From positions 1 to 64,000 of the forward strand of contig NZ_QMEX01000005.1 in NCBI RefSeq assembly GCF_003284925.1: a stretch of DNA of 64,000 nt. Reading direction: 5' to 3'. The translations under genes and the position numbers were made by a program. Position 1 is the first letter of the stretch. Each line of letters starts with the position of its first letter. This DNA is from Mycolicibacter senuensis. Its GTDB lineage: Bacteria; Actinomycetota; Actinomycetes; Mycobacteriales; Mycobacteriaceae. Below the pieces are notes generated by a model. The model was given only the letters and a program-made list of their open reading frames with translations, was not told the DNA's origin and did no database searches. Positions 25,296 to 33,450 of the stretch are shown in pieces.

Positions 25296-26387
25296 GTGTT
25301 TACAGAGCGTACGAGTGTTGGGCTGGACGTGCACGCACGTTCGGTGGCGGCAGCGGCAATCGATGGAGTGACGGGTGAGGTGTGGCAGACCCGGTTGACC
25401 CCGTCTCACGAGCACATCCGGTCGTGGATGGCGGACCTGCCGGGACCGGTGGCGGTGGCCTATGAGGCTGGTCCGACCGGTTTCGGGTTGTACCGAGCGT
25501 TGAGCGAAGCCGGGATCCGATGCGAGGTCGTGGCACCGTCGAAACTGCAGAGACCCTCAGGGGACAGAGTCAAGACGGATGCCCGAGATGCGCTGCATCT
25601 GTCCCGCTTGTTGCGCCTGAATGAGGTCACCTCGGTGTCGATCCCGAGCGTGAGTCAGGAGGCGGCCCGGGATCTGGTGCGGGCCCGAGAGGACTGCCGC
25701 GGCGATCTGATGAGAGCGCGTCATCGACTCTCCAAGCTGCTACTGCGCCACGGCATCGTCTACTACGGCGGCAAAGCGTGGACTGGTGCGCACGATCGGT
25801 GGCTGCGAACCGAGGCCGCACCCCGGTTGAGGATGCCGGCGACGCGGATGACGTTCGACGCCGACTATGACCACGTGCTGACGATGCAAGCCCGGCGCGA
25901 GCGCCTCGACGCGGCGATCGCCGACATCGCCAAGGACAGCGAGTTCACCCCGATCGTGCGTCGGGTGTCGTGCCTGCGCGGTGTGAGTACCTTGACCGGA
26001 TTGGCGTTGGCGGTGGAGATCGGTGATTGGAATCGGTTCACCGGCAACACGATTGGATCGTTTGTAGGATTGACTCCCTCGGAGCACTCGTCGGGTTCCT
26101 CGCGGGTACAGGGGGCGATCACCAAGACCGGGAACACCCATGTTCGCCGGTTGCTGGTCGAAGCGGCCTGGCATCACCGGCCCCGGTATTGCGTGGGTGC
26201 GGTGATGCGGGCGCGATGGGACCAGGCCCCGGCCGCAGCTCGCGCCCGCGGGGATGAGGGCAACCGACGCCTGCACGGTAGGTGGGTCGGCTTCCTGGCA
26301 CGCCGCAAGCGGTCCACGGTGGCCAACGTCGCGATCGCCCGTGAGCTGGCCGGCTGGTGCTGGTCTTTGGCGGTCATGGAGGACTGA
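25296..26387 (+). CDS. IS110-family transposase/recombinase
   Basis: This 363-residue protein has the IS110 DEDD catalytic set: Asp11 in GLDVHARS, Glu57 in AYEAGPTG, Asp95 and Asp98 in KTDARDA. The C-terminal Transposase_20 domain has LRGVSTLTGLALAVEIGDW, FVGLTPSEHSSG (serine used in catalysis in this family) and GNTHVRRLLVEAAWHH. The gene looks intact. GTG 25296 is chosen because GGGAGG lies 5 bases upstream; a longer frame to 25194 would consume the structured leader. It moves the element by RNA-guided recombination in well-studied relatives. Confidence 0.93.
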   Translation: MFTERTSVGLDVHARSVAAAAIDGVTGEVWQTRLTPSHEHIRSWMADLPGPVAVAYEAGPTGFGLYRALSEAGIRCEVVAPSKLQRPSGDRVKTDARDALHLSRLLRLNEVTSVSIPSVSQEAARDLVRAREDCRGDLMRARHRLSKLLLRHGIVYYGGKAWTGAHDRWLRTEAAPRLRMPATRMTFDADYDHVLTMQARRERLDAAIADIAKDSEFTPIVRRVSCLRGVSTLTGLALAVEIGDWNRFTGNTIGSFVGLTPSEHSSGSSRVQGAITKTGNTHVRRLLVEAAWHHRPRYCVGAVMRARWDQAPAAARARGDEGNRRLHGRWVGFLARRKRSTVANVAIARELAGWCWSLAVMED

Positions 26388-26605
26388 CCGCTACCTGATC
26401 CGCTTCCAACCCGAGTTGCGGTGGTGGCAGCGCGTGGATCGACCCGCGCCTGGACTATGAGCAGACCTTCGGGTCGACGCTCGACCCTAGACAAGCGGAT
26501 GCGATCCAGCCGAAACACCGTCCTGCGGTAACCAACCCGCGCATATCAGTCAGACCGCGCGTCGCCAACGACACGCTCACCACACCGACTCATCGAGGAA
26601 GCAAC

Positions 26606-26640
26606 GAGGCGCCGTCGGGGTAGCTCCCCGGCGGCGCCTC
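26606..26640. terminator. strong hairpin in the IS tail
   Basis: Two 15-base arms beginning GAGGCGCCG and ending CGGCGCCTC pair fully, with one G-U wobble, around a five-base loop (26621-26625). No T-run follows, as is usual in high-GC actinobacteria. It probably stops transcription out of the transposase gene, or is a structural part of the element's right end. Confidence 0.6.
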
Positions 26641-26680
26641 ACCCTGCCCTCTTGACAAACTTCCCTACATATCAGTCCTG

Positions 26681-26705
26681 GGCCCTGCGGACTGACCGCA
26701 GGGCC
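26681..26705. terminator. perfect hairpin after the gene at 26725
   Basis: Ten-base arms GGCCCTGCGG and CCGCAGGGCC flank the loop ACTGA. It lies 20 bases past the stop of the minus-strand gene 26725-27801 and is a good candidate terminator for the long minus-strand operon. There is no T-run. Confidence 0.6.
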
Positions 26706-26724
26706 ACATCGGGAATACGTTGGG

Positions 26725-27801
26725 TCAGCTGAACTGGAACGCGCTCAAGGGTGCCTCGTCCGGGTAGACCGCAGGTCCGCCGAGGTCGTAGCCGGCGTTC
26801 AGGGCGGCGATGAAGGCGGGGTCGTGCAGCGGGGCGCCCGGGATGTCGAGTTTGATACCCCGCTTGCCGAGATCGTCGACCATCATGTCGATGGCCTTGT
26901 CGACGGTCAGGTCGTCGGTGTGGTCCATGTTCTTCTTGAGCTCGTCGTAGTCCTGGTAGACCTCGGACGACCAGTGCACCAGGAAACGCAGCTCGTCGGT
27001 GTGATGACGTGCGATGACCTCGTCGCCGTTCTTGAGCACCCAATGATCGCGCGACTCCGGATCGCCGGCGAAGACGGTGTCGAACGCCAGCCCGGCGGGC
27101 ACTTGCTGATCGAGCGGACCGTTGGCCTCGCCCCGATGGACCAACATCTCGTTCTGGACCACCACACCGCGGTTGTACACCGGCGGTTCAATCCGTTTGG
27201 GCGCCTTGAGCGGACCGTCGGGCCAATAGGTGAACCCACTGCCCTTGTCCAACGAGAACCAGGTGATGACCTGCGCCATCTTGATCAGATAGTCGGTGAA
27301 CAACCCGGACTTGCCCATGACACTGACCAGCCAGGTCGGGGCGTTCTCGTAGCGGACACCACGGAAGCTTGGCGAATCAAGGTGCCCGGGATCGCGATTG
27401 GCGCACGGGCCGTTGATGTTGAACAGCATCATCTGCGGCTTGGCGTACTGGGCATGCCAATACGACTTCGCCATGTCGAGAAATTCGGCGTTGTAGAAGC
27501 AGTCGTGCAATTCCGGATAAAGCACAGTGCCGTGATTGGCCAGGAAGCCGCGAAAGGTCGGAGTCAAGAAGAGGTCCAAAGTGGGCGTGTAGCCCTCGGG
27601 GAACCGGCCGCTCATGGTCGCGATCAGCTCTTCCGGCGACGCGAAGTGCTGAGCCAGGATCAGCTTCCACGGGCCATCCGTGCGGACTACGTCGAGGAGA
27701 CGTTCCCGCTGATCGTCGGTGTAGACGTTGTCGATCTCGCGGGGCGGCGAAGCGGGGCGGAGGATGTCGGAAAGCTCCGTTCGCCGCTCGTCGGTGAGCA
27801 T
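26725..27801 (-). CDS. protein of unknown function, possible non-haem iron/2OG-like oxygenase
   Basis: I do not recognise this 358-residue protein by name. It has no signal or membrane segment and is rich in aromatic residues. An HxD motif occurs in DPGHLDSPSFRG and a later His-Arg in EMLVHRGEANGP, a spacing compatible with the HxD...H iron site and Arg of 2-oxoglutarate-type oxygenases, but this is inference from motifs alone. It is the last gene of the minus-strand run and so may act on the same substrate. ATG 27801 is chosen because AAGGAG lies 8 bases upstream; a longer frame to 27846 lacks one. Confidence 0.6.
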   Translation of the reverse strand: MLTDERRTELSDILRPASPPREIDNVYTDDQRERLLDVVRTDGPWKLILAQHFASPEELIATMSGRFPEGYTPTLDLFLTPTFRGFLANHGTVLYPELHDCFYNAEFLDMAKSYWHAQYAKPQMMLFNINGPCANRDPGHLDSPSFRGVRYENAPTWLVSVMGKSGLFTDYLIKMAQVITWFSLDKGSGFTYWPDGPLKAPKRIEPPVYNRGVVVQNEMLVHRGEANGPLDQQVPAGLAFDTVFAGDPESRDHWVLKNGDEVIARHHTDELRFLVHWSSEVYQDYDELKKNMDHTDDLTVDKAIDMMVDDLGKRGIKLDIPGAPLHDPAFIAALNAGYDLGGPAVYPDEAPLSAFQFS

Positions 27802-27933
27802 CACGAGGACTCCTTCTGGTGAACTGGCGGCGTCGTTGAGCGCCATTGCTGTTTCTCGATTGTCTGCGGTGTCACCGGCCTCGCGTACCCATGGTGTCCG
27901 GCCACCGGGACGTGACCGCGGCGAGTGAATCTT

Positions 27934-28890
27934 TTAGAAGGGGAGTGGATGAGCGAATTTGGCGCGCAGCAACGCGCCGATCTCGGCCATCGCCAGACGC
28001 CCCCGCGCGGTCGCTTCCGAGCGCATCAAAAAACCGTGGTAGATACCGGGATACCGGGTGACGGTGGTCTGCACCCCGGCGTCGCGTAACCGCCGGGCAT
28101 AGCGCTCACCCCAGTCCGAGATCGGGTCCAGCTCAGCAGTGATCACGATGGCCTGCGGCAGGCCGCTCACGTCGGAAGCGTATGCGGGGACGCGACGGAC
28201 ATCATGCGGTGCGTCGGCGCCGACGTCGGCGAGCTCATGCAGATAGTCGATGTCATCACGGCTGAGCATCGGGGCATCCGGTCGGCTCACCACGGACGCC
28301 GCCCCCATGTCCCGGTCCAGGCCCGGATACATCAACACCTGCGCGAAGATCTCCGGTCCACCACGGTCCCGCGCCGACAAAGCGACCGCTGCTGCCACAC
28401 CGCCGCCGGCACTGTCACCGGCAATGACCAGCTTGTGCGGATCCAACCCGAGTGCCTCGGCATTGCCCGCAGCCCATTCGGTGGCGGCCCAGGCGTCCTC
28501 GAACTGCGCCGGCGGCGGATTCTCCGGTGCCAGCCGATAGTCGACCGCGATCACCACCGCGCCGCTTGCTGCGGCCATCGCCCGTGCCATCGGTTCGAAC
28601 GAGTGATTCGAACCCATCACCAGGCCACCGCCATGAAGGTGGACGACCACCGGCGCGGGCCCGTCGCTGGACTCCGGGCGGTAGATCCGCACCGGGATGT
28701 CCCCGGCGGGACCGGGCACTGCGGTGTCGGTGATGTCGGCCATCTCCGGCATGTCGGCCGGCAGGGGCGCGGATTCCAGCGAAGCACGCACCGCTGCCAG
28801 TCCCCGCTCCCGTAGCGGCATGGCTGGGCCGAACGCTGCCACCCGGGCAGCGGCATCGGGATCCAACACAGGGCGACGCGACGCAATCAC
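27934..28890 (-). CDS. HSL-family alpha/beta hydrolase (esterase)
   Basis: This 318-residue protein belongs to the hormone-sensitive-lipase (Lip) family: oxyanion-hole motif HLHGGGLVMGS, nucleophile GDSAGGG and late DPISDWG and GIYHGF carrying the acid and His. It should hydrolyse carboxylic esters in the cytosol. The neighbouring SDR ends 10 bases upstream, so it belongs to the minus-strand operon. Together with the Baeyer-Villiger monooxygenases, an esterase that opens the resulting ester or lactone would make sense; that is inference. The GTG start has AGGGAG 6 bases upstream. Confidence 0.88.
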   Translation of the reverse strand: MIASRRPVLDPDAAARVAAFGPAMPLRERGLAAVRASLESAPLPADMPEMADITDTAVPGPAGDIPVRIYRPESSDGPAPVVVHLHGGGLVMGSNHSFEPMARAMAAASGAVVIAVDYRLAPENPPPAQFEDAWAATEWAAGNAEALGLDPHKLVIAGDSAGGGVAAAVALSARDRGGPEIFAQVLMYPGLDRDMGAASVVSRPDAPMLSRDDIDYLHELADVGADAPHDVRRVPAYASDVSGLPQAIVITAELDPISDWGERYARRLRDAGVQTTVTRYPGIYHGFLMRSEATARGRLAMAEIGALLRAKFAHPLPF

Positions 28891-28900
28891 GGGGGACTCC

Positions 28901-29788
28901 CTAGGGTTTGGCGGGATCGAAGCGGGACCGACTGCGCGGCTGCGGCGGCACCAGAGTGGTCAGCCCCTGCGCCCGCTCGGCCATCGCCGCGCGGACCTGT
29001 TCGGGCTGGGTCAGCAGGTAGAACCCGCCCAGCGCAGACTGCTCGAACACCGCCTCGGCCGCCTCGAGGGGATCTAGTGCGCCGGCTTTGATGTCGAGCA
29101 TGGCTTCGCGCTGGGACTCTGCCACGGCCACGTCGGCGGCGCCGTCGGTGTCGACACCGCCGGCGGCCTCGAAGATGTTGGATTTGACCGCGCCGGGCAG
29201 GACCACCTGAACATGGATGCGATCACCGTGCCCGGCCAGTGCGACCTCCAGCCGCAGGCATTCGGTCAGCGCCAGCACCGCGTGCTTGCTGACGATGTAG
29301 GGGGTTTGCAGGGGGACGGCCGCAACCCCCCCGATCGACGACAGGTTCCACACCCAAGCCGGGGTGCCGGCGGCGATCATCTTAGGCAGGAAGGAACGGA
29401 CGCCGTGGAAAACCCCACTGACATTGATGTCCAACACCCTGTTCCAGTTGGCCACCGGGGTGTCCCACAGGTAGCCGAACTGCTCGACTCCCGCATTGTT
29501 GACCAGTAGCCGAACCGGGCCGACGTCGCGGTAGGCCCGTTCGGCGAGCGCGTCCACCGCAGCCGGGTCCCGGACGTCGCACACCACGTCGACGGCTGTT
29601 CCGCCATCGGCGGTGATCTCGTCCCGCAGTGCCGCGACGGCGGCGCCGTCGACGTCGGCCAAGACCAGCGACATGCCCAGCCGGTGCGCCTGCCGGGCGA
29701 GCCCGGCGCCGATTCCGGCGCCGGCTCCGGTGATGACGGCGACACCGCCGCCGAAGACGTCGCGTGCGTTCAAGGAACCGGTGCCCAC
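28901..29788 (-). CDS. short-chain dehydrogenase/reductase
   Basis: This 295-residue classical SDR has TGAGAGIG (20-27), NNAG (97-100), a Ser pair near 150-151 and YIVSK (Tyr164, Lys168). The C-terminal 40 residues extend past the usual core and end in a basic, proline-rich tail. It probably interconverts a hydroxyl and keto group with NAD(P). It starts at a GTG three bases after the stop of the NTF2-like gene, so the two are in one transcript. Confidence 0.87.
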   Translation of the reverse strand: MGTGSLNARDVFGGGVAVITGAGAGIGAGLARQAHRLGMSLVLADVDGAAVAALRDEITADGGTAVDVVCDVRDPAAVDALAERAYRDVGPVRLLVNNAGVEQFGYLWDTPVANWNRVLDINVSGVFHGVRSFLPKMIAAGTPAWVWNLSSIGGVAAVPLQTPYIVSKHAVLALTECLRLEVALAGHGDRIHVQVVLPGAVKSNIFEAAGGVDTDGAADVAVAESQREAMLDIKAGALDPLEAAEAVFEQSALGGFYLLTQPEQVRAAMAERAQGLTTLVPPQPRSRSRFDPAKP

Positions 29789-29791
29789 CGG

Positions 29792-30298
29792 TCAGGTGTT
29801 CGCTGCGGTGTTCTCAGCGCCGGGAAGCCCGCTGCCGACCAACGGTTCGGAGTTCGTGACATCGAGAATGACCGACATCATGGTGAACTCGAGCCCGCTG
29901 GGGCTGCTGCCTCCGCGACGCACACCGACCTCGGTGACTCCGCTGGACACCGCGAACGGAACGAAGTTAGTGATTTGGTTGACGAAGATGTAGAAGCGCG
30001 CGTAGGTGACGTCACCCTCGTGGCCGGTGATGTGCAGGTTGGTGGTGTGGTGGCGCAAGGGGTATGGACTTGCGTCGCGATGTTCGATAAGCCACGGCAC
30101 GATCTCCGCCGCACTGGTCAGGTCAGCGGCGAGGGATTCTTCGAAGGGGCATGCGCCGGAGTCGCTCCGACTGAGATAGGTAGCGTCCGCGGCGAAAGCG
30201 GCGGCCATGTTCGGGTAGTCGGCCTGATCGTAGTGGTACCAGAATCCGCCGATGAAGTTGTGCAGCTCGGTCAGCGAGATGGTGTTGTCAGTGCTCAC
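29792..30298 (-). CDS. NTF2-like (SnoaL/ketosteroid-isomerase-fold) protein
   Basis: This 168-residue protein has the NTF2-like alpha+beta cone layout: N-terminal helix ISLTELHNFIGGFWYHYDQA, then DATYLSRSD, HHTTNLHITGHEGDVTYARFY and a C-terminal strand region. The fold covers steroid isomerases, dehydratases and small hydroxylation subunits. It could act on a steroid intermediate, but the catalytic residues of delta-5-3-ketosteroid isomerase cannot be assigned with confidence. It starts at a GTG with GGGAG 9 bases upstream; the 116-base space before it contains the second copy of the 18-base repeat. Confidence 0.78.
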   Translation of the reverse strand: MSTDNTISLTELHNFIGGFWYHYDQADYPNMAAAFAADATYLSRSDSGACPFEESLAADLTSAAEIVPWLIEHRDASPYPLRHHTTNLHITGHEGDVTYARFYIFVNQITNFVPFAVSSGVTEVGVRRGGSSPSGLEFTMMSVILDVTNSEPLVGSGLPGAENTAANT

Positions 30299-30382
30299 GG
30301 AACATGTCTCCCAAGTATCAGTGCGGAAACCAACTGCTCCTTGGAGTCAACCGCCGATCGGCCCACGGCGGCACGTCGGTAA

Positions 30383-30400
30383 CCGGTCAGTGGAACACCG
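30383..30400 (+). repeat. 18-base repeat, copy 2 (candidate operator)
   Basis: Identical over 18 bases to 23626-23643 and bounded by different bases on both sides. It lies 85 bases upstream of the NTF2-like gene (start 30298, minus strand) and 15 bases past the stop of the acyl-CoA dehydrogenase gene, a place where an internal promoter of the minus-strand run could lie. Confidence 0.5.
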
Positions 30401-30414
30401 AAGCAGCGCTGTGC

Positions 30415-31452
30415 TCAGTCGGTGAGCAGGCTCCACAGCCCGGCGGCCCCGGCGGCCAGCGCCGCCCGGGTGACCTCCTCGTCCCAGTGCTGGACCGAAC
30501 CGTACTCGCTGCGCCACGCCAGTGCGGCACGGCTGTACTCGTGCAGCCGGTGTTCGACCGTGGTGCCGATGGCCCCGAGCGCCTGGTGGCCGTTTCGGAC
30601 CGCCACCGAGGTCGCGTGGCCGGCGCAGGACCGCGCCACCGCGACGAGGAACCCCAGGTTGGGTGCCGACCAGTCGGTGCCGACGGCTGCGGTGAGGGCG
30701 GCTTCGGTTGCCGCCCGGGCCAATGCGGCTTCGGCGGCGATGTCGGCGACCAGATGCTGGATCGCCTGAAACTTCGACAGCGGGCGACCGAACTGGGTGC
30801 GGGCGCCGGTGTGCTCGACGCAGAGCTCGAGGATCTTGTCCAAGGCGGCACACACCTGTATCGAGCGCACCAAGGCGGACCGGAGCCGAAGTTTCGTCAG
30901 AAGCTCCTCGGCCACCGCGACCCCGGCGAGCGCCGCGACCTCAGCGGAAACGGTGTCGCGCGGTTCGCCGATCAGGTTGCTGCCCGATGTGATTCGCAGA
31001 TCGGCGCTGTCGGCGTCGGCCACCAGGTGAATGTCATTGTGCCGCCAGATCACCACAACCTTCTCGGCGGTCGAGGCCCAGGGCACCGCGGTGGCGGTGC
31101 CGGACGCATCGAGCGTGCAGACGGTACGTGCAGCCGCGTCGATCGGCGCCCCGACCGCCTCGAGGAGCCAACAGGCCAGGACGTCGTGCTCGGCCAGCGG
31201 GGCCCGGACGCCGTGCCGGACCGCGGCCGACATCAGTTCGGCAGCCTCATACCAGCCCGCACCGCTGCCCCCGGCCTGAGCGGAGCCGGACAATCGCACC
31301 AAACCCAGTTGGTCCAGCCTGGACCACAATTCGGTGTCGCGGCCGACCGGCCCGGTCGGCGGGTGCGTCTCCCGGTAGTCGGCGAACACCGCGTTCATCA
31401 TGTCGGCCAGGCCCCGGTCGACAGCGTTGGTGTTGCGTTCCGAGGTGGTCAT
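30415..31452 (-). CDS. acyl-CoA dehydrogenase, small partner of a heteromeric pair
   Basis: This 345-residue acyl-CoA dehydrogenase homologue has a weakly conserved N-terminal half and the C-terminal helical-domain motif ARTQFGRPLSKFQAIQHLVAD. It is shorter than a normal FadE and overlaps the full-length FadE gene next to it by four bases. That arrangement and size match the steroid side-chain heterotetramers of M. tuberculosis (for example FadE28, 339 residues, with FadE29, 387), where one subunit carries the flavin and catalytic Glu and the other is degenerate. It would introduce an alpha-beta double bond in an acyl-CoA side chain. Confidence 0.87.
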   Translation of the reverse strand: MTTSERNTNAVDRGLADMMNAVFADYRETHPPTGPVGRDTELWSRLDQLGLVRLSGSAQAGGSGAGWYEAAELMSAAVRHGVRAPLAEHDVLACWLLEAVGAPIDAAARTVCTLDASGTATAVPWASTAEKVVVIWRHNDIHLVADADSADLRITSGSNLIGEPRDTVSAEVAALAGVAVAEELLTKLRLRSALVRSIQVCAALDKILELCVEHTGARTQFGRPLSKFQAIQHLVADIAAEAALARAATEAALTAAVGTDWSAPNLGFLVAVARSCAGHATSVAVRNGHQALGAIGTTVEHRLHEYSRAALAWRSEYGSVQHWDEEVTRAALAAGAAGLWSLLTD

Positions 31453-32600
31453 CGCATCCCCAATCCCCGCGCGATCACGCCCCGAAGCACCTCATTGGTT
31501 CCGCCGCGTAGCGTGAAGCCGGGCCGTTGGTCCACCGCGGCCGCGATCAGCGCCCGGTAGGACGATTCGATCGGCGAGCCGTCGCCGGTGTGCAGATCGG
31601 CGAAGTCGGCGACATCGCCCTCCGTGCTGGTGCCGAGCACCTTGACCACGGCTGCCGCGACGTCGGCGGGCTGGCGGCGTTCCAGCGCGCCCGCCACGGC
31701 GGTCGACATTTGATGCAGCCCCGCGATCCTGGCCACCAAGCGACCCAAGTGGGTGTCATGGGGGATCTGCTGACCGGCCATGGCCTCCGCCGAGGCGGCC
31801 AGAAGCGGGAAGGTGGACAGCAGTCGCTCGGGGCCGCTCCGCTCAAAGCTCAGTTCCGAGGTGACTTGGCGCCAGCCCTCACCGATCCTGCCGAACACCA
31901 TGGCGTCGGGAACGAACGCGTCATCGAGAATGACTTCGTTGAAATGGTGGCTGCCGCCCATCGAGACGATGGGCCGCACCTCGACACCGGGACCGTCGAG
32001 GCGCACGATGAACTGGCTCAGCCCGCTGTGCCGATGGGCCGGGTCCACCGGCGCGGTCCGGGCCAGGACGATGAACGCATGGGCGCGGTGTGCCCCCGAC
32101 GTCCAGACCTTGGTGCCGGTGAGCCGCCAGCCGCCCTCGGCCTGCACCGCGCGGGTGCGAACGCTGGCCAGATCCGAACCGGAGTCCGGTTCGCTCATGC
32201 CGATACCGAAGAAGCACTCACCGGCCGCGATCTTCGGCAGGAATTCCCGCTTCTGCGACTCGGTGCCGTACTTGAGCAGCGACGGAACGATCTGCCGGTC
32301 GGCGATCCAGTGCGCTGCCACCGGGGCCCCGGCGGCCAGCAACTCCTCGGTCACCACGAACCGGTCGATGAACGAACGGCCCTGGCCGCCATATTCCTTC
32401 GGCACCGTCATGCCCAGCCAACCGCGGGCGGCCAGCGCTGCGGTGAAGGCCTCGTCCCAACCGCACAACCACGCGTCCACCGACGGGGTGAAACCACCGG
32501 TGGTGAGTTGCTCGGCGAGGAAGCCGCGGACCTCGGTGCGCAGTTTCGCGGCACCTTCCGACTCCGCGGTGGCCGCGGGAACCAAGCGGGGAAGCGCCAT
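31449..32600 (-). CDS. acyl-CoA dehydrogenase, catalytic partner
   Basis: This 383-residue acyl-CoA dehydrogenase has GIGMSEPDSGSDL (132-144, FAD region), WTSGAHRAHAF, and SFERSGPERLL with Glu253 at the place where FadE29-type subunits carry conserved acid. The end LRGGTNEVLRGVIARGLG is typical. With the smaller gene that overlaps it by four bases it should form an alpha-2-beta-2 enzyme on a CoA-activated, probably steroid, side chain. ATG 32600 is chosen: it shares the TGATG junction with the hydratase stop and has GGAG 6 bases upstream; a longer frame to 32615 exists. Confidence 0.88.
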   Translation of the reverse strand: MALPRLVPAATAESEGAAKLRTEVRGFLAEQLTTGGFTPSVDAWLCGWDEAFTAALAARGWLGMTVPKEYGGQGRSFIDRFVVTEELLAAGAPVAAHWIADRQIVPSLLKYGTESQKREFLPKIAAGECFFGIGMSEPDSGSDLASVRTRAVQAEGGWRLTGTKVWTSGAHRAHAFIVLARTAPVDPAHRHSGLSQFIVRLDGPGVEVRPIVSMGGSHHFNEVILDDAFVPDAMVFGRIGEGWRQVTSELSFERSGPERLLSTFPLLAASAEAMAGQQIPHDTHLGRLVARIAGLHQMSTAVAGALERRQPADVAAAVVKVLGTSTEGDVADFADLHTGDGSPIESSYRALIAAAVDQRPGFTLRGGTNEVLRGVIARGLGMR

Positions 32601-33385
32601 CAGGAGCTCCGCCATTGGGCGATGCGACGCTCATGCTCGGCGTCGCGGTGGGCCAGCGGCTGCATGGCGGCCGCCATCGCCAGCGTCGACTCCAGCGGGC
32701 CGGTTCGCGACTCCTGCAGCAGGCGCTTGGCCATCCGCAGTGCATGCGACGGGTTCTTGGCGATCCGGTCGGCGAGATCCTTGGCCGCGCTGAGGAGTTC
32801 GTCGTGCGGCACGACGCGGCTGACCAGTCCCCACGCCAGGGCGGTCGCGGCGTCGATACGGTCGCCGGTTAGTGTCATCTCGGCGGCCCGTTCGTAGCCG
32901 ACGGCCCGCTGCAGAAACCAGGTGCCGCCGTCGCCGGGAACCAGGCCGATCTGCACGAAACTCTCGGCGAACGAAGCCCGTTCGGAGGCGATCCGGATGT
33001 CGCACATGGCGGCCAGGTCGCAACCGGCGCCGATCGCCGCGCCGTTGACCGCGGCGATGACCGGAACCTCGAGTCGGGCCAGGGCACGGGGTAGACGCTG
33101 GATTCCGTCGACGTAGGCATAGCGCTGGTCGAGCGGGTCGAGGCCGAACATTCCCTCCCGGTCGGCCATCTCTTTGACGTTGCCGCCGGCGGAGAAGATC
33201 TTGCCTGCACCGGTCAAGATCACCGCCCGCACCGATGCGTCGCGATTCGCGGCGTCGACGGCGGTCTCGAAGGCGGTGACGAACTCCTTGTCGGAGATGG
33301 CGTTGCCGATGTGGGGCCGATCAATGGTCCACACCGCGACGGCGTCCTCTGTCGTGATGACCAGAGACCCGGCTGACGTGGTCAT
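32600..33385 (-). CDS. enoyl-CoA hydratase/isomerase (crotonase family)
   Basis: This 261-residue crotonase-fold protein carries AVNGAAIGAGCDLAAMCDIRIA and FVQIGLVPGDGGTWFLQR, with FSAGGNVKEM for the first oxyanion-hole residue. The family hydrates or isomerises enoyl-CoA, the step after the acyl-CoA dehydrogenase encoded next in the operon. A Glu that serves catalysis in true hydratases is replaced by Gly/Asp at GDGG, so the exact reaction (hydratase, isomerase or retro-aldol) is open. The frame to 34033 is not used because it overlaps the aldehyde dehydrogenase gene; ATG 33385 is preferred. Confidence 0.86.
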   Translation of the reverse strand: MTTSAGSLVITTEDAVAVWTIDRPHIGNAISDKEFVTAFETAVDAANRDASVRAVILTGAGKIFSAGGNVKEMADREGMFGLDPLDQRYAYVDGIQRLPRALARLEVPVIAAVNGAAIGAGCDLAAMCDIRIASERASFAESFVQIGLVPGDGGTWFLQRAVGYERAAEMTLTGDRIDAATALAWGLVSRVVPHDELLSAAKDLADRIAKNPSHALRMAKRLLQESRTGPLESTLAMAAAMQPLAHRDAEHERRIAQWRSS

Positions 33386-33450
33386 GACTGAAAAACCTCG
33401 AATTCTCGTCGGGTGAACGGTCGGTGCATCAGGCGTGCCTGATACCGGTC

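Larger units (their letters stand above)
25161..26680. mobile_element. IS110-family insertion sequence (ends approximate)
   Basis: A single IS110-type transposase gene (25296-26387) is flanked by about 135 bases of structured leader and about 290 bases of noncoding tail. Such elements lack clear terminal inverted repeats and target duplications, so the ends cannot be fixed by eye; the left end should lie after the small gene ending at 25160 and the right end before the hairpin at 26681. It separates the kshA operon from the minus-strand catabolic run at 26.7-37.8 kb. Confidence 0.75.
26388..26724. other. noncoding tail of the IS element and intergenic space
   Basis: No gene is supported in these 337 bases. 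They hold the IS110 tail, two strong hairpins (26606-26640 and 26681-26705) and a 10-base direct repeat CATATCAGTC at 26542-26551 and 26668-26677. The second copy may lie at the right end of the element. Short open frames here have no start signals. Confidence 0.6.

Noticed and set aside
26542-26677. Reading the CATATCAGTC pair as a target-site duplication
   Set aside because: IS110 elements do not normally duplicate the target, and both copies lie on the same side of the transposase gene.
30304-31560. 418-codon plus-strand frame over the acyl-CoA dehydrogenase
   Set aside because: Low-complexity Arg/Gly/Val translation without motifs, opposite a well-supported gene.
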